Shown here: positions 11,101-23,812 of the stretch, piece after piece
How the letters are laid out: each line of letters begins with the position of its first letter
How positions within the stretch are numbered: the first letter of the stretch is position 1
NCBI GenBank assembly: GCA_034008185.1
Contig: CM067086.1
Location: forward strand, 1,550,001 to 1,614,000
DNA: 64,000 nt
DNA from: Gorsachius magnificus
Taxonomy: Eukaryota > Chordata > Aves > Pelecaniformes > Ardeidae
Direction: 5' to 3'
Translations under genes and position numbers: made by a program
The notes under the pieces: model-generated
What the model was told of the DNA's origin: nothing
Seen by the model: only the letters and a program-made list of their open reading frames with translations
Database searches by the model: none

Positions 11101-14100
11101 AATTACTTTGTAGTTTCATGAATGCTGGGGGTAAGTTTTATTGCTCAAGGTGCTCTTGCACTTTCCAAGGTAGAGGAAGTTTTAGGAAAAAAAGGCTGTT
11201 TGTAGAAACCGGCTTGTAATTCAAAAAGTGGGCAGATCTGGTGTTTTATTTAATATACAGTCATATCTCTGACCTTGCAGACCATTTATATGGCAGTTGT
11301 ACCTGTGTGCCAAGAAGATCCAAACCTCTATAGTAAATCTTCCAGAGTTGAAAATCTACGTGCAAAATTAAGAAATTAAGTTTATGGGACTCAGAAAAGC
11401 TGTCAATGTCCTGATGTCCTTGGATTTGGCATTACAGTCCATGATAAAATCTTTTAAATAAGGCATGATGTGGCCTAGCTATAGTTGCTATAGAAACTGT
11501 AAAATTAGATTTCCTCCTGGGCATATAAAAACTGAACTAAGTACTCTTTTTAATTTTTCTCGCTTCGTTTAAGCCGTTTCCCATGTTCATTCCAAAGCAG
11601 AGTGTTGTTACTTGGGCTCTGCAAGAGGCACAGCATTTGTGTCCAAATATTTGTGCCCAACAGCCAAACAGGTCTGCACTTTCATGAAGTTCACTGTGTG
11701 CATGCTGTTCAGTGCCCAGCTGATTTGCAGAAATGTCTTGGTGTCTTTCTTCCTTTATCTCACTTAAGAATTTTCAATTTGCTCCCTACAGAAAATCCAT
11801 AGAAACTGCTCATGGTCATTTGGTTTATGCTTCATTTTGGTTTCACTTCCTGGGAGAATTGTAGGGGAGGCAGAAAAATAAATTGCAGGGGGAAGTACGC
11901 ATTGGTTTTGCTTGGCTTTTTCCATAAAAAGCAGGACAGACTTACTTCCTTTTGATCTTTTTCAGCCCTCTGTGTACGAACTAGTAAGGCAGCCTAATTT
12001 TGCCAGTTTGTCCATTATTGTGGAAGACTTCGTGAAAGATTCTGGAGCTACGTTTAGCGGTATGTCACTCTTGTTGTCTGGGACTTCATGTTTCATGGCT
12101 GCATTTTGGAAATGAATGTTTGTGTGCCAGTCTTACACAGCTGAACAGGACTCTGACGGGATACCTTATCTTGCATTCCCATTTTGTGGATATAAATGAA
12201 TACCCTAGTGGGTTAGAAATTACAGTGTTTTAAGAATAAATGCCATGAAAAACTGCGTGTGGTGTTGGGCAGTACAGTACACTGATCTCTGTGGTTGTCC
12301 ACACATACTCTTTTACCTCAAGGGAAACATGAGGTCGCTTGTCTTGCTGTGATGGAAGCAGTTGTACTGCAGGGAAGGGTGTGAGACCACCTGGAGATGC
12401 ACAGCCCATACCTGCAAGGGAATGTCTGCAGGGAGCATGTGCTCCGTTGGGAGAGGTTAAGCTCTGGATTTTGGGGTTGTCTTTTATTCAAGCAAATGCT
12501 TTGTTATTTAAAGCTGGAGGCACTATACTGAATGGCTTTGGTTGCTCTGATAATAGTTGTCTTTTGCCACCAAGTATTTTACTTGTAACTAGATCTGGTT
12601 TTGTAGTATTTTCCTGTTTTGTTACTAGTAATTTCATTAGTTAGTCAAAATGTAGAAGCTTGACTTTTGAACTGCAAAATCTGAAGTCCTGCCCTGTGTG
12701 AGCAATTAAATCCATTAAAGGAAAAAAATGTCACTTTTCCTAGATTATTTCTGGATGTGCAGTGAAAAGTGCAATTTTCTTTTCCATGCTGTTTTCTTGC
12801 AATACTGAAGAGCTAGAGGGAGAATTAAATGATAAGCCATAAATGGCTCTGTTCAGTCTGCTGTTCTGTTAGGTAATTTTTTCAGAATCTGTCCTTAAAG
12901 AGAACAAAGCGGTGCCTGTAGTATTTAAGTCATCCTTTATTTAACAAATAGTGCTGCCCCTTGGGCTGGTAAAGTTCGAAGTGGCCAGATTAGAGATTAC
13001 ACACATGGCATGGGTAGGAAACAGAACCAGACGCCTAATGCCATGGATCTATTTTTCACTAAGAAGAAACGCCACTGTCTTATTAAATTGCTGTATATTC
13101 TTTGCTTAATCCTCTCCCATCCGTGCTGCTGTCAGCCTGGTTGTGTGTTTAAATGGCACCCTTATGCTTTTACAATGAGCCGCTGCTGCCACCTTCTGCA
13201 TAATGGGTTCAGTACTGATGGTGTAAAAGCTGGTGTCTCAGTGGTGCCTGTTATGTTGTGTATGCTTGGTTGCAGTGGCACTGACAAATTAAGCAAGAAG
13301 AGGAAAAAAGCATGTGTGGTTTAAAGGCAGTTAGCCTGTATTTAGACAGTCAGTGGCTGGGAGAGGGAGAAGAATGTAAGAGTTGTTAATTACTGACAAA
13401 ATAATGGTTCTATCTGGAATGAGGTGACTTAAAAATACTGGTTGGAGTACTGAACAATTGCTGGCAGGTATTAACATATAATGGGGCAGAAAATAAATAT
13501 TTTCCTGAAGGCTTTTTGTAGCATGGTGATTGCAACTTTGATGTCTTACATAAGAAGAGTTTGTATTGTATTGCAGGGTAATTACAACTTTCAAATATAT
13601 ACTTTGAGGTTTTTATCATGAAAATCTCTTGATATAGGCACTTTACTGGTGTTAATTGAGTAAAGGGACCATTCCTGCTCTCCTTTCAAAGAAGGAGTTT
13701 CTAGTGAAATTTTCACAACTGGGGGCTCGAGATTGTCCTCTCGGGGGGATTATAGCTCAGCGTGTGAGTCATCCAGCAGATCTGTCTGGTCAAAATAGTT
13801 ACCTTCTGTGTTAGCTCTCAGAGGCATGATAGTGAAAGTGCAGCAGTGCCCACTAACACAACACTTGTTGCTTTTTCTCCTTTATGTAGCCAGCAATCCA
13901 GATGCTGTACATGTTGTGCTGGACAGGCACCTGGTGACAGGACAGAATGAGAATTCCACTCTTCCTGCAGTCCAGAATCTTCTTCTTCTTTGCAATGTCA
14001 GGTGAGCCAGCATGGGAGAGAAGAATTAGGAACAGGCAGTGGTGAGCATCTTTTAGTTTCAGGAATATTGTCCCCCAAAAGAATTTTTTTGCCTAGGTTA

Positions 14101-14541
14101 ACTGCTGAAGTGTGTGTCATCTTTGTTTATCTGGCTATTCAGTTGGTTATGTCTTTTGGTAAAAAGCATTTGTGATTATTAAAAAAAAAAGTAAAATGGG
14201 TTGGGAAACGCACAGCTATCTATCAAGACTAGTAAAGTCAAATGCAGAACAGGCTTCGCTAAGCATGTCTGTTAAGAGAAACATCTCTTGTGTGTTGTTC
14301 TTTGTGCTTTGGCAAGTTAGCATTTAGTCAGCTATGTTTTTAGGATTCTGGGAATGAACAGATCTAATTTCTTTGGTAATGGCCTGGCCATTTGACTGTC
14401 TTTCATCTTGTCAGATAGAACACCACTTATAAATAACTAAAATCTTCTTTTGTTCAGGTGAATGTTTGTTACAAGTCCTTTCCTGGCTGTGGACTAACAG
14501 GTCGTGTCATGTTTGGATGTGTTTCATTCGGCAGGAAATGA
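8141..14541 (+). CDS. GATD1: GATD1, glutamine amidotransferase class 1 domain containing 1 (whole gene, 8 coding exons)
   Basis: Coding exons are 8141-8198, 9007-9083, 9465-9570, 10084-10191, 10704-10798, 11966-12059, 13890-14001 and 14535-14541. Together they give 218 residues, close to the 220 of human GATD1 (formerly PDDC1), and all phases agree. The family has a DJ-1/PfpI-type class I glutamine-amidotransferase-like fold; its function is poorly known. Recognisable blocks are CLIVAS near the N-terminus, [29 protein letters not shown] around residues 119-136, [10 protein letters not shown] and [13 protein letters not shown]. At the nucleophile elbow the usual Cys-His-Gly of DJ-1/PfpI proteins reads Gly123-His124-Gly125, so ordinary cysteine catalysis is doubtful. 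The start at 8141 matches the human start. An in-frame ATG at 8090 would add 17 residues. The gene converges on TALDO1 across about 15 kb. Confidence 0.95.
9007..9083 (+). CDS. GATD1: GATD1 coding exon 2
   Basis: The acceptor is TTTTTTCAG and the donor GTAAGT. It completes Gly20, encodes [11 protein letters not shown] and ends in VATPG at phase 0. It is very close to the human sequence. Confidence 0.95.
9465..9570 (+). CDS. GATD1: GATD1 coding exon 3
   Basis: The acceptor is TTCCCTAG and the donor GTAATG. It encodes [16 protein letters not shown] and continues to AKLESID, ending at phase 1. Confidence 0.95.
9730..9812. repeat. TA/CA microsatellite in GATD1 intron 3
   Basis: Interrupted runs of TA and CA dinucleotides, for example around 9740-9755 and 9770-9790, followed by an A/T-rich stretch. 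It is likely to vary in length between individuals. Confidence 0.7.
10084..10191 (+). CDS. GATD1: GATD1 coding exon 4
   Basis: It encodes [20 protein letters not shown] and then ILQHFSTEN. The donor GTAGGT at 10192 is preferred to the nearby GTGAAC at 10196, because only the first keeps frame into KPICAIG of the next exon. Confidence 0.93.
10704..10798 (+). CDS. GATD1: GATD1 coding exon 5 (nucleophile-elbow exon)
   Basis: The acceptor is TTTCTCTAG and the donor GTAGGT. It encodes [20 protein letters not shown] and then [12 protein letters not shown]. The elbow reads G-H-G where active DJ-1/PfpI relatives have C-H-G. A free cysteine (Cys120) lies three residues earlier. Confidence 0.95.
11966..12059 (+). 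CDS. GATD1: GATD1 coding exon 6
   Basis: The acceptor is CTTTTTCAG and the donor GTATGT. It encodes [20 protein letters not shown] and then [11 protein letters not shown], with phase 0 in and phase 1 out. Confidence 0.95.
13890..14001 (+). CDS. GATD1: GATD1 coding exon 7
   Basis: It encodes [20 protein letters not shown] and ends LLLLCNV plus two bases. The donor GTGAGC at 14002 is strong. Its first bases would form a TGA stop if the intron were retained, giving a product that ends CNVR instead of CNVRK. Confidence 0.93.
14535..14541 (+). CDS. GATD1: GATD1 terminal coding exon (7 coding bases)
   Basis: After the acceptor TTCGGCAG, seven bases complete Arg, add Lys and stop. This restores the C-terminal Arg-Lys-stop of the human protein. 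The rest of the exon is 3'UTR. Acceptor choice rests on this match and on the poly(A) signal about 600 bases downstream. Confidence 0.72.
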
Positions 14542-15145
14542 AGGAACAGGTCTCTTTGCAAATAGGATGGATGAAGAGCCAACAGGCTAAGGATTTTCTT
14601 GTCTGTTAACTGGATATAACAGCCCGCTAAATTTCTGTCCTGGACTATGAAGTGACTGTGAAGTGGCAATGTCAGGTTTTGCATTTATAGAATGGATGAA
14701 AATTGGGAATAAGAACTTCGAAGTGCGTTGTGCTTCAGAAGAAACTATGAAACCACCTTGCATTTTTGTTGCTACATCTTTTTTTACTGCTGCTCTCTAG
14801 ACGCTTAATTTACAGATGTGGTGAGCTGTCTTTTTAAAGAAAAAGAAAAGCTGGTGCTATGGATGCAAATAGCTGAAGACCTTGCTCTAGGCTGACATTA
14901 TACTGATTGTTAGTAACTGCCCCAAAGAGCCCTTGGAACTCTGTGAACTATCTGGTGTTTGTGTTTCAAATATCAAAATCTACACCTGGAGCTTCATTGC
15001 GATGCAATTTCAGACATGTTCTCGCCTTTCTTTTGGTAGATCACAAAGTTACTGTCTGAATTGTGAAGTGTCTGGGATGCTTGGATGTACTTGGAGTAGA
15101 ATGGAAAACAGCTAAGCTCTGAATAAAGCAGAACTGGTTGTTTGA
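14542..15145 (+). other. GATD1 3' untranslated region
   Basis: This stretch follows the GATD1 stop codon with no further splice-supported frame. It ends shortly after the AATAAA at 15122. The end is set about 18 bases after the signal by convention. Confidence 0.65.
15122..15127 (+). promoter_or_regulatory. GATD1 polyadenylation signal
   Basis: A canonical AATAAA lies about 580 bases after the GATD1 stop, followed by T- and G-rich sequence (TGGTTGTTTG and further T-rich stretches) that fits a downstream element. Confidence 0.65.
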
Positions 15146-16392
15146 AGGCAGCTCCCTGTGGTGATACTGTTAGCACAACATGCCCTTGTTTTCTTCCTTG
15201 CCTGTTCACACTATTGGACTTCTGTTTAAAAAGTTTGCTCAGCTGTTTTTAAATGGTCTTCTAACTGGTTATCTGTTCTCCTTTGTGGTGCTTTTGTTAT
15301 GAGTTTTGTTCTGTTTGAAATGTTTGAAATATTTCTCTCTGGCAAGTACATTGCGATTGTCTCTTGCTGGAATTTTGTGGACAAAGAAAGAAAAAATGCA
15401 GGCAGCTAATGTGGATCATGTCTTCTGTGGAACCAGTGTGAGATGAAATCTGTCTGCCTTTCCTGTTGAGCAGCAGATGTGGCTTGAAGTTGGACATGGA
15501 AAGGAATAATCCAACAGTATTTTTCACTGTTGCAGGCTCAAACATACTAAATCTGTGGGAAAGTAGACAGATAAACATTTTTTCTTCCCTCTTGGAACAG
15601 AGGGCAACATTTCTGCAGTGTTTGGTGAAGGAAAGGACTCTTGTGGTTGCATTTTTTTCTTAACAGGATAATAAGATACATTGGTTATAACCAGTCATCA
15701 AGCAGGGTAATTTTATGCCTTTTCTGTAGAAATTCAGTTTTTTTTAGTTCTATCTCAAGAATTCAGTGTGATTTCTAAAAGATAATGTGCTATGGGAATT
15801 TGTTGGGTTTTCTACACTTTGGAGCCCAGCGTACAGATTTTTGGCTCTGATAGAAATTAGAATTTGAAACAAAAATTGGGCTTTGGTAGAAATTAAACTA
15901 TCAAATAGCTTTTATAGCTTAAATCCTCCTACCTGTCAAGTCATCTTGGGGATTTGTTGACCTCTGTCACCATCAGGATGTACTTCCATCTGGATTTCTT
16001 GCAGGCTGTCTGCTGAAATGATGTGAAAAGTTTTTGTATTTGTACTGCAGGAGTATTTGGAATTGAGGTCATGTTATGTTGACTGCTCTGCCCTACAAGC
16101 AAGGAGACATGCTCTGCCACCAAAACGTTTATTTAAATAGAGAAGGTAAAACTTCAGGCCCTAGACTCCACTGACTGCCTGAGCAGGGAACTTAGTGGGG
16201 CTGGAGTCAGGTAATAGGGGTCCTGGAGGAGGTGGGGGCAATTTATGTGGCTTCTGAGGTGAGGGAGCTTTGCTGCACCTGAGCTAATCCCTGACTGCAG
16301 CTGCAAAGCAAAGTCTTGTTTTTGAAGTGGGAATTTGAGAGGCTACAAGTCTATATTACATTTGAGACTGTGCTTCCATGAGATTCTGTCAA
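15146..16392. other. Convergent intergenic sequence, no gene recognised
   Basis: Unique sequence between the GATD1 poly(A) signal and the first CR1 copy. Short open frames occur on both strands without family similarity or consistent splice sites. Confidence 0.6.
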
Positions 16393-17727
16393 AATCATAG
16401 AATCACTTTGGTTGGAAAAGACCTTTAAGATCATTGAGTCCAACCTTTAACCTAACCCTGCCATCCCACCACTAAACCATGTCCCTAAGCACCTCATCTA
16501 TCCTTCTTTTAAATCCCTCCAGGGATGAGGACTCGACCACCTCCCTGGGCAGCCCATTCCAGAGCCTGACAACCCTTTTGGTGAAGAAGTTTTTCCTAAT
16601 GTCCAGCCTAAACCTGCCCTGGCGCAGCTTCAAACCATTCCCCCTTGTCCTATCATCTGTTACCAGGGAGAAGAGGCTGACCCCCACCTCACTACAGCCT
16701 CCTTCTAGGCAGTTGTAGAGGGCGATGAGGGCTCCCCTCAGCCTCCTCTTCTCCAGACTAAACACCCCCAGTTCCCTCAGCCGCTCCTCATGAGACTTGT
16801 GTTCCAGACCCCTCACCAGCTTGGTTGTTCTCCTCTGGACATGTTCCAGCAATGCAACATCTTTCTTGTAGTGAGGGGCCCAAAACTGAACACAGTATTC
16901 GAGGTGTGGCCTCACCAGCACCAAATCACTTCCCTACTCCTGCTGGTCACACTATTCCTGATACAGGCCAGGATGCCATTGGCCTTCTTGGCCACCTGGG
17001 CACACTGCTGGCTCATATTCAGCTGGCTGTTGACCAACACCCCCAGGTCTTTTTCCACCAGGCAGCTTTCGAGCCACTCTTCCCCAAGCCTGTAGTGCTG
17101 CATGGGGTTGTGACCAAAGTGCAGGACCCAGCCCTTGGCCTTGTTGAACCTCATACAGTTGGCCTTGGCCCATCGATCCAACCTGTCCAGGTCCCTCTGC
17201 AGAGCCCTCCTCCCCTTGAGCAGATCAACACTCCTGCCCAATTTGGTGTTGCCCTCAGTAATTGCAGACACACTCAATCCCCTCATCCAGGTCATTGATA
17301 AAGATATTAAACAAGACCGGGCCCTAGAACTGAGCCCTGGGGGACACCGCTTGTGACCGGCCGCCAACTGGATTTAGCTCCATTCACCACGATTCTCTGG
17401 GCTCGGCCACCCAGCCAGTTTTTAACCCAGCGAAGAGTACATCCATCTAGGCCATGAACTGCCAGCTTCTCCAGGAGAATGCTATGGGAGACTGTGTCGA
17501 AGGCTTTGCTGAAGTCCAGGTATACAACATCCACAGCCTTTCCCTCATCTACCAGGCGGGTCACCTGGTCGTAGAAGGAAATCAGGTTGGTTAGGCAAGA
17601 CCTGCCTGTCATGAACCCATGCTGACTGGGCTGGATCCCCTGATTGTCCTCCATGTGCCTGGTGAGCACACTCAAGATGAACCTCTCCATAATCTTCCCC
17701 AATACTGAGGTCAGGCTGACCTTTCGT
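16393..17727 (-). mobile_element. CR1 LINE, 5'-truncated copy with broken reverse transcriptase
   Basis: Read on the minus strand, this is the 3' part of a CR1 non-LTR retrotransposon ORF2. Reverse-transcriptase motifs are visible: [13 protein letters not shown] (the strand bearing the first catalytic Asp), [10 protein letters not shown], then the thumb and C-terminal part with [13 protein letters not shown] and [10 protein letters not shown]. The minus-strand 3' end carries the CR1 tail (TGATTCTATGATTT) at 16393. The reading frame shifts at least twice: an extra base just after GSVLGP, and another shift near 16920. The stretch that should hold the FADD catalytic motif is degraded and contains a stop. 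The copy starts inside ORF2 at about 17727, so it is a dead insertion. Confidence 0.95.
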
Positions 17728-20700
17728 TGCCTGCCTGTAAAAATAGAATATTGCAGCTACCCTGTGTCCTGTTTTCATTTCTTAATTGTGTATCTAAAGT
17801 TCTGTCCAGGCTTGTTAAGCTGCCAGGTGAACAAACTGTGTTCAGACCACTACAGGCTTTGATCAATTCTCTGTTGTATTTTCCTTGTTTTGTGGCAGCC
17901 AGGACCTGTTGGAACTGCTTGGTGCCCGGATCAGGAAGTATACTGATGTACACTGCCTTCAGATTTTTGTTCTTCCCATATGGGAGCAGATAAAGAGGAG
18001 TTCCTGTGTGGATCTTCATTCTTTCACCTCACGTGTCTGCTTCTATCTCCTCAGTAATCTGAGCCATCCCTGGTGTTGGAGCTGCTCTTGCAAAATAGAG
18101 GGAAAATTGCATGACCCAGCAGAAAGTCGCTGGAGAGGTAGTGTGCAAGTGTGTGTGCGCCTACAGCAGTCTTGATGAGGTTGAGGAGAGAAGGATGCTG
18201 GTTGCATGGATGTGGCCTAACTTCTAGCAAGAAAGCAAAATGACTTTGGGAAAACAACACCCCCTTTCATGCAGATGGTGGGCGAGCGTTGTGCCATCTT
18301 TAAACATTACACTGGCAAATTGTGAGCAAATAGTGATGATAGCTTTCAAGTTCTCATACAGTATGATCAATTCTAGCCAAGGATCAGAAAAAATTCTAAA
18401 ACACGAGAAGGTTAAAGTAGAAAATAGTGAAGCTGTTTAATGTCATGCCAGATACATTCAAGAAAGTTTTATTCTGTTTATTTTGGGGGTGTGTGTTATG
18501 TCAGTAGATTAAAATGTGTAGGCAGTATCCATAATTTTTGCTCATTATCATTTGACTGTTCTACCATATGCATACAGAATTAATTGCACTCTTAGTCTGC
18601 TTCATCAAGAACGATTATAGAGAGTTGATGACCATGATAAGGTTTTATTTACTTCATTCTGGAAAAACTTTCGATGGAGCAGTAAGACTCTTGAATCTAC
18701 AAAAAATTTCAACTGTGCATCAGGCTATTTATTTTCAAATTCATTAAAAGCAGCAGGGTTGAAGTACAGGTTTCCAAGGGAACAGCATGTCTGTAGTTTG
18801 GGGTATTGTCACATACTCCCCCACTTTAGTTCCATGTTAACTTTGTTCTACAGATGTAACACTTGATATTTCTTGTTATTTTTCTTTTGCTAAAAGCTAT
18901 CTATATCAACTAAAATCATGAAGTGAGATTACAGAGAGAGTAATGATTTTTGGATAAGTCTTGCGTTTTAAACCTCTGAAGAATTTGAATACCTCAGTTT
19001 GTATCTTCTGTACCTTGTGTGCTGTGCTTCCTTCCTGGTCAAACTGAGAAGGCCAGTGAAGTATTGCATCCCAGGCATCCATCCGAGCAGTGATACTTCT
19101 CCAGAGTTTGTTTTCCAGCACTTGACTTAAAATGGCATGCCTTAAAATGGCATGTATTCTCCTCTCAGTGGTTATAAGAATACAGCATGCTCAAACTGCT
19201 CAGCAGCCCAATTTTAAGTACTACTCTTACTTACCCCATTATACATAACAAGACTGTGGCAAATAACAGCAGCTGGGGTTTTTGGAGCCATTAGCATAGA
19301 TGAGAAATGTTGCTTCTTATTGCCTTGTGCCTGTTGACCTTTATCAGTGTCTTAGCTCATGGTATAGTTAGCGTTGTCCCTGCTTCACCACCATGCATCT
19401 TTGGCTTAAAGTTAATTTGAATGTAAAGATTCTTGTTCATGGTCCATCCAGTGATGTGGGTTAGAAATCATGTATAACTGACTTGAACTGGTAAGAAATC
19501 ACTGGAGGCAGTATCAGGAGCCCTCAAAAGGTGCCAGTTCTTGACATATTTAGCAGTGTTCAGCAATGTGATGGTTTTCCCCTCTACCCAGCTTGAGTGT
19601 CACAATTTGAACACTGCGGGGAGGATGAGCTTTTGGCAGTGCTTGCAAATGCCTGGTGTTTCACTGTCTTTATGATCAGTTCTTTATGGAAGATTCTGGC
19701 ATTTAAACCACATGACAGGCTCTTTTGTCCCAAAGCCAGAAACTGCTTCTCAAACAAATTGGAAGCTTCAAATTCTGGAGATTTTCAACCCACACAAATC
19801 CTGATTGTTTCACTGTTGTGCTCTGGAGTGCTTGGTGCTTGGGTCCTAGGGATGTTGTCAGCCAGGCTTATTTCCTTAGAAATCTGTCTGTTCCTATTAA
19901 CATCCAGCTGCTGATTTTTTTTTTTTAGGGAACTACACACAGAGTGTTACAGCTTGTCTGGGCTTAATGCATGTGAGTGTATTCTATGTTTTCCTCTGTT
20001 CTTATGGGCAGACATTGAAGTATCTGTTAGAAGCATTGGAGTGCCTCTGCAATACAGGAAGCAGAAACACTTGTGGGATGAATTCAAAGGGACAAGGGGC
20101 TTTCTCAGATGATTCAGCTGTAGGATAATCTTTACAGCAGTTGGCTCTCAGCTGTAAAGAAACATTCCTGTATTGTACCCCCACAAAGGATTTCTTCAAC
20201 AAGATGACAACACTCATCACTGCATCCCAGCACCCACTCACCACTGAAGCTGTGTATTTGTCCCTCCAGGGAAGAAAGGAAAGGTAGAGAACATCTTTAA
20301 GGTAATAGGAGCCTTTACTGGCAGTTTTATACATTTTATGAAGAGGGGTGCTCAAAACACTTAAAACATTCACAAACTGATGCAGCAGTTAGTGAGCCCC
20401 AAAACGTGCTTGTGGGTGTGATCTCAACTTTGGTACTTCTTACATTTTAATTCAATTTAAGTTTTGGCTGTAACAATTAATGAAAAGGTTGTCTTTCTAG
20501 TTTGACTAACCTAATGTTTACAGGACAAAATAGATTGAGTGACATGAAAGGTGATGAGGAATGGCCAAGTCCCCAATATCTTGGGCTTTGATCATGAGTC
20601 CTCTGTGCTACCACACATCCTGTAGCTTGGTACTGTAGCTGCAGTCAGTGGAGGTAGCTTAGAGCCTCTGAATCCAGAGGCAGTGTCAGAGACAACTTGG

Positions 20701-23700
20701 GCAGACTCAGCTTTTCTGATGAGAGGAGGTGGTGTCTCTTCAGAACACTGAACAAAGCATTTGCTTGTTTTAAGGGATCCCTTGCAGGATGTTTGGACTC
20801 AGTCCTTGTCTGCAGCTAATGGTGGTTAGTCATACTAGCACTCCATTAGCGTATTAAAGTGTTTAAATAAGAGTCTTTTCCTGGAGCTTCCATGGTATAA
20901 TCTTCTAAAATAATAAAAAAAGGAACCTTCTTTATTCATCATAGGCTGCTGTGGGATAAGCTCTGTCATCTGATTCTGGGTATTGGAGTGCTTTTCTGTT
21001 TAAACTGATTTCTGTTCTGTTGCTGATGGCACAGCCCTTTTTGCTTTGTACAGGGCTGTCTGCTTTCCTTGATGCAGACTGTCAGCTTTGAGCTCCCTTG
21101 TAGGCTGTTGCAGCAACAGCAGTGACGATTAACTGAGAGTCACTGGGCTTTGCTTCTATGCTTGCCCTAAACAGCAGCAGTGAGCCAAATGGGGTAATCC
21201 CAGTAGGATGGAGTCCCATAACTCGTAAGAAAAAACCTGGCTGCTGCACCTGCCACACCACTGTCCCAGAAGGCTCTGCCTGGTGTATTGGGTCCTCTGT
21301 AGTCCTAGAGTGTTCTCTACAGGCAGATGTTTAGTACTAGCAGGAGGTAAAAGGAGCCTTTTGTCAAATGCAGATTTCTAGGTCTGTAAGGCATCTCAGC
21401 TCAGCTCAAGGATCAGTGTGTCCCCTCAGTTCCCATGCTTGGGATCTCCATGTTGTCCCCTAGGATGCAGAAGACTGTGCCAAAAGCTGACCTGTCATCC
21501 TGCTGGGACTAGGCAGCCAGGAACACTGGGGCACTACTTTCTCCTCTGTAATGCCAATGCATCAAAATGAATACCAGAATAAATGGAAATGGTTCCTTGA
21601 TCCTAATTTGCTTTAAAATTTCAAGTGGTACCTATTGGATACTGTTTAGCTTGTTTAATGCAGTCTGTAATAGCCTATGATGGTTGTATTTGATAGTCCT
21701 TATAAAAGAATTTCACTTTAAAATTAGTCCTTGGAGATTTAGTGTTGCAAGGCTGAAAATAAATGAATGTATTTACTGTGTCAGTTTTGTGGACCCTTGT
21801 GGCTGTTTTCCCAACAGCTCTGCTCTCCTGTACCTCTCCTCTTGCACCCTTGTTCCAAGAATACAGGAGGTATTGAGAGCAACTGTTGGGAGCAGCAGCA
21901 TGTCTCCCTTGGTGTGTTGTGTCACGGAGGGCAAGAGGGAGCTGAAAGAGGAGGGAAAAGCTTTCCCCCACCTCAAGCTTTGCATGTTTGCGTAGAGTTG
22001 GATGTTGAAATTAGAGAGCTGCCACCACAAGGGAAGGTTGATAACTTTGCATTTGTGCTCAGCAGTTGCTGCTCTGTGAAACTCAGAAAGGAAAAGGTGC
22101 TGTGGGATGTTGCAGCCTCCCCAGAAGGTGGTGGTACTGCTCTCACACGGACCTTCATGTTCCTCTTCATCCTCCTCAGCCACCAGCAAACACCAAGTGC
22201 AAAGATGTTGCTTTTCTCTTGTGAATTCCTGAGGAAAGGCCTGCCACTTCTGTGTACTTTTGCTGGGCTAGGTGGGCTGCAGCTGGAAGAGGGAAGAACC
22301 TGGGCTGCCAGCCAGGTCTACAGTAGCACAAAATGCATATTGACAGGGGGTTATGTACACTCAGCTGTGCTGTAAGCAACAAATTATTCCTGTGGCTTCC
22401 CAGTGATCTGTGATCATAGGGTCTGCTCTCCTGTGCTCCTTCTTTTAGTAGGAGGATGAGGGCAGCATAGAAAACCTGTCATTAAAGCCTCAATCCCTTG
22501 TCATCTCCTAAACTATCATGTGCTAATGCTACCCTGCATGCTTTCCTTGGAAATTATCCCTTCTCAGCATCACCTGTTACTAAGCCCTCTTGCTCCCCAA
22601 AGGTCTCTACTTTGCAGTTTGTGTAAAGCCAAGGGCCAACCCTGAATTGTAGAAGATTCTTTTAAGTTGTTAATTTCCAATCTTGAACAACTGAGTGAAT
22701 TTTAAATAGGTGTGCTGTCACTGAAGGTGACTTTGAGTCTGTGGAGTTGCTCAGGTCTCTTGATCTCCTAGATCAAACACTGGCAATATAAATGGGAGTC
22801 ATGTATCCTTGGGAATAAGAGACAGGACTTGTACAGCTCAGGTGCTGCAGAGCTGAAGCTGAATTCCTAGCTTAGGCCCAACATCCCTAGCCATTACTGC
22901 AATGTTTCGGACTGTGTCTGAGGGATGTGGCCTGTAGCAAGATAAGAGTTCCCTCTGCTTTCTGGAAATGCTATGTTTCCTTAGACAAACCTGTGCCTGG
23001 AGGGTGCTGTGATTGTGTGGATTTCACAGGACAAATGGGAGACCCCTTTTCAAACACTCACTTTGCCTGACCAAATACATCTGAGCTCAGACTGTGACCT
23101 AGATCCCAGCTGTAAAGCAAAAACAAAGTCAAAAACCCAAAGGTCAGATTGTAAGTTTCCTTCAGTTACACTGAAATCAAAATTGAGTGGCAGAGCCCCC
23201 GGTGGCCTCTAACAACCCTCACCTTGACAACACAGAGGCCGTCAAACACACAGAAGCCTGATAAGGCCTCCTGCAGTGGCTGTTTTCCCAGGAGATGTTC
23301 ATGGGTGCTGTGCAGATATCCTCTGTGAGGCCCCATGCGTGCAACCCTGAGGGACGTGGGACCTGCAACTCCCTTTTTCTGCAGAAAGGCAAGAAAAGTG
23401 TGTTGGATGCTGAGGGTCATGGTGTGCCTATGTCAGAGCTGGACTGCATGGACCATAAAAGCAAAACAGCCCTGCCATTGGGTTAGAGTCATGAATCGCT
23501 TGCCCTTTCTTTGCTTTCTGGATGGTGGAAGAGTTTCACCCATTTTCCCAGCAGAAGAGAAATTTTCTCTTCAAATACAAATGCGGGATCATGCAGTTTC
23601 TGTGTCAAGTTTCCAAGACTTCCAGGCTAAAGCCGTGAAGCCTAGCAGCCTTGTAGAGAGCAGCTAGAAAAGGTGGAGTCTGACCCTGCCTCCTCTCCAG

Positions 23701-23812
23701 GCAGCAGCCTGCCTGCGTCACCTCAGCCCTGCCTGGATGAGCCATCCAGTCCCCATGGTGGGAAACACCATCACACTTAAACCTGATCGTTGCTACTGAT
23801 GATGAGTTTGAA
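17728..23812. other. Convergent intergenic sequence, no gene recognised
   Basis: Mostly unique sequence. A 14-base unit at 19127 is duplicated directly at 19141. The longest open frame (21767-22375, plus strand) has no recognisable domain and no supported splice sites. I cannot support any gene here. Confidence 0.6.

Noticed and set aside
21767..22375. 202-codon plus-strand open frame between GATD1 and TALDO1
   Set aside because: There is no recognisable domain, no consistent splice sites, and overlapping minus-strand frames of similar length. A chance ORF is more likely. Codon conservation in other birds would settle it.
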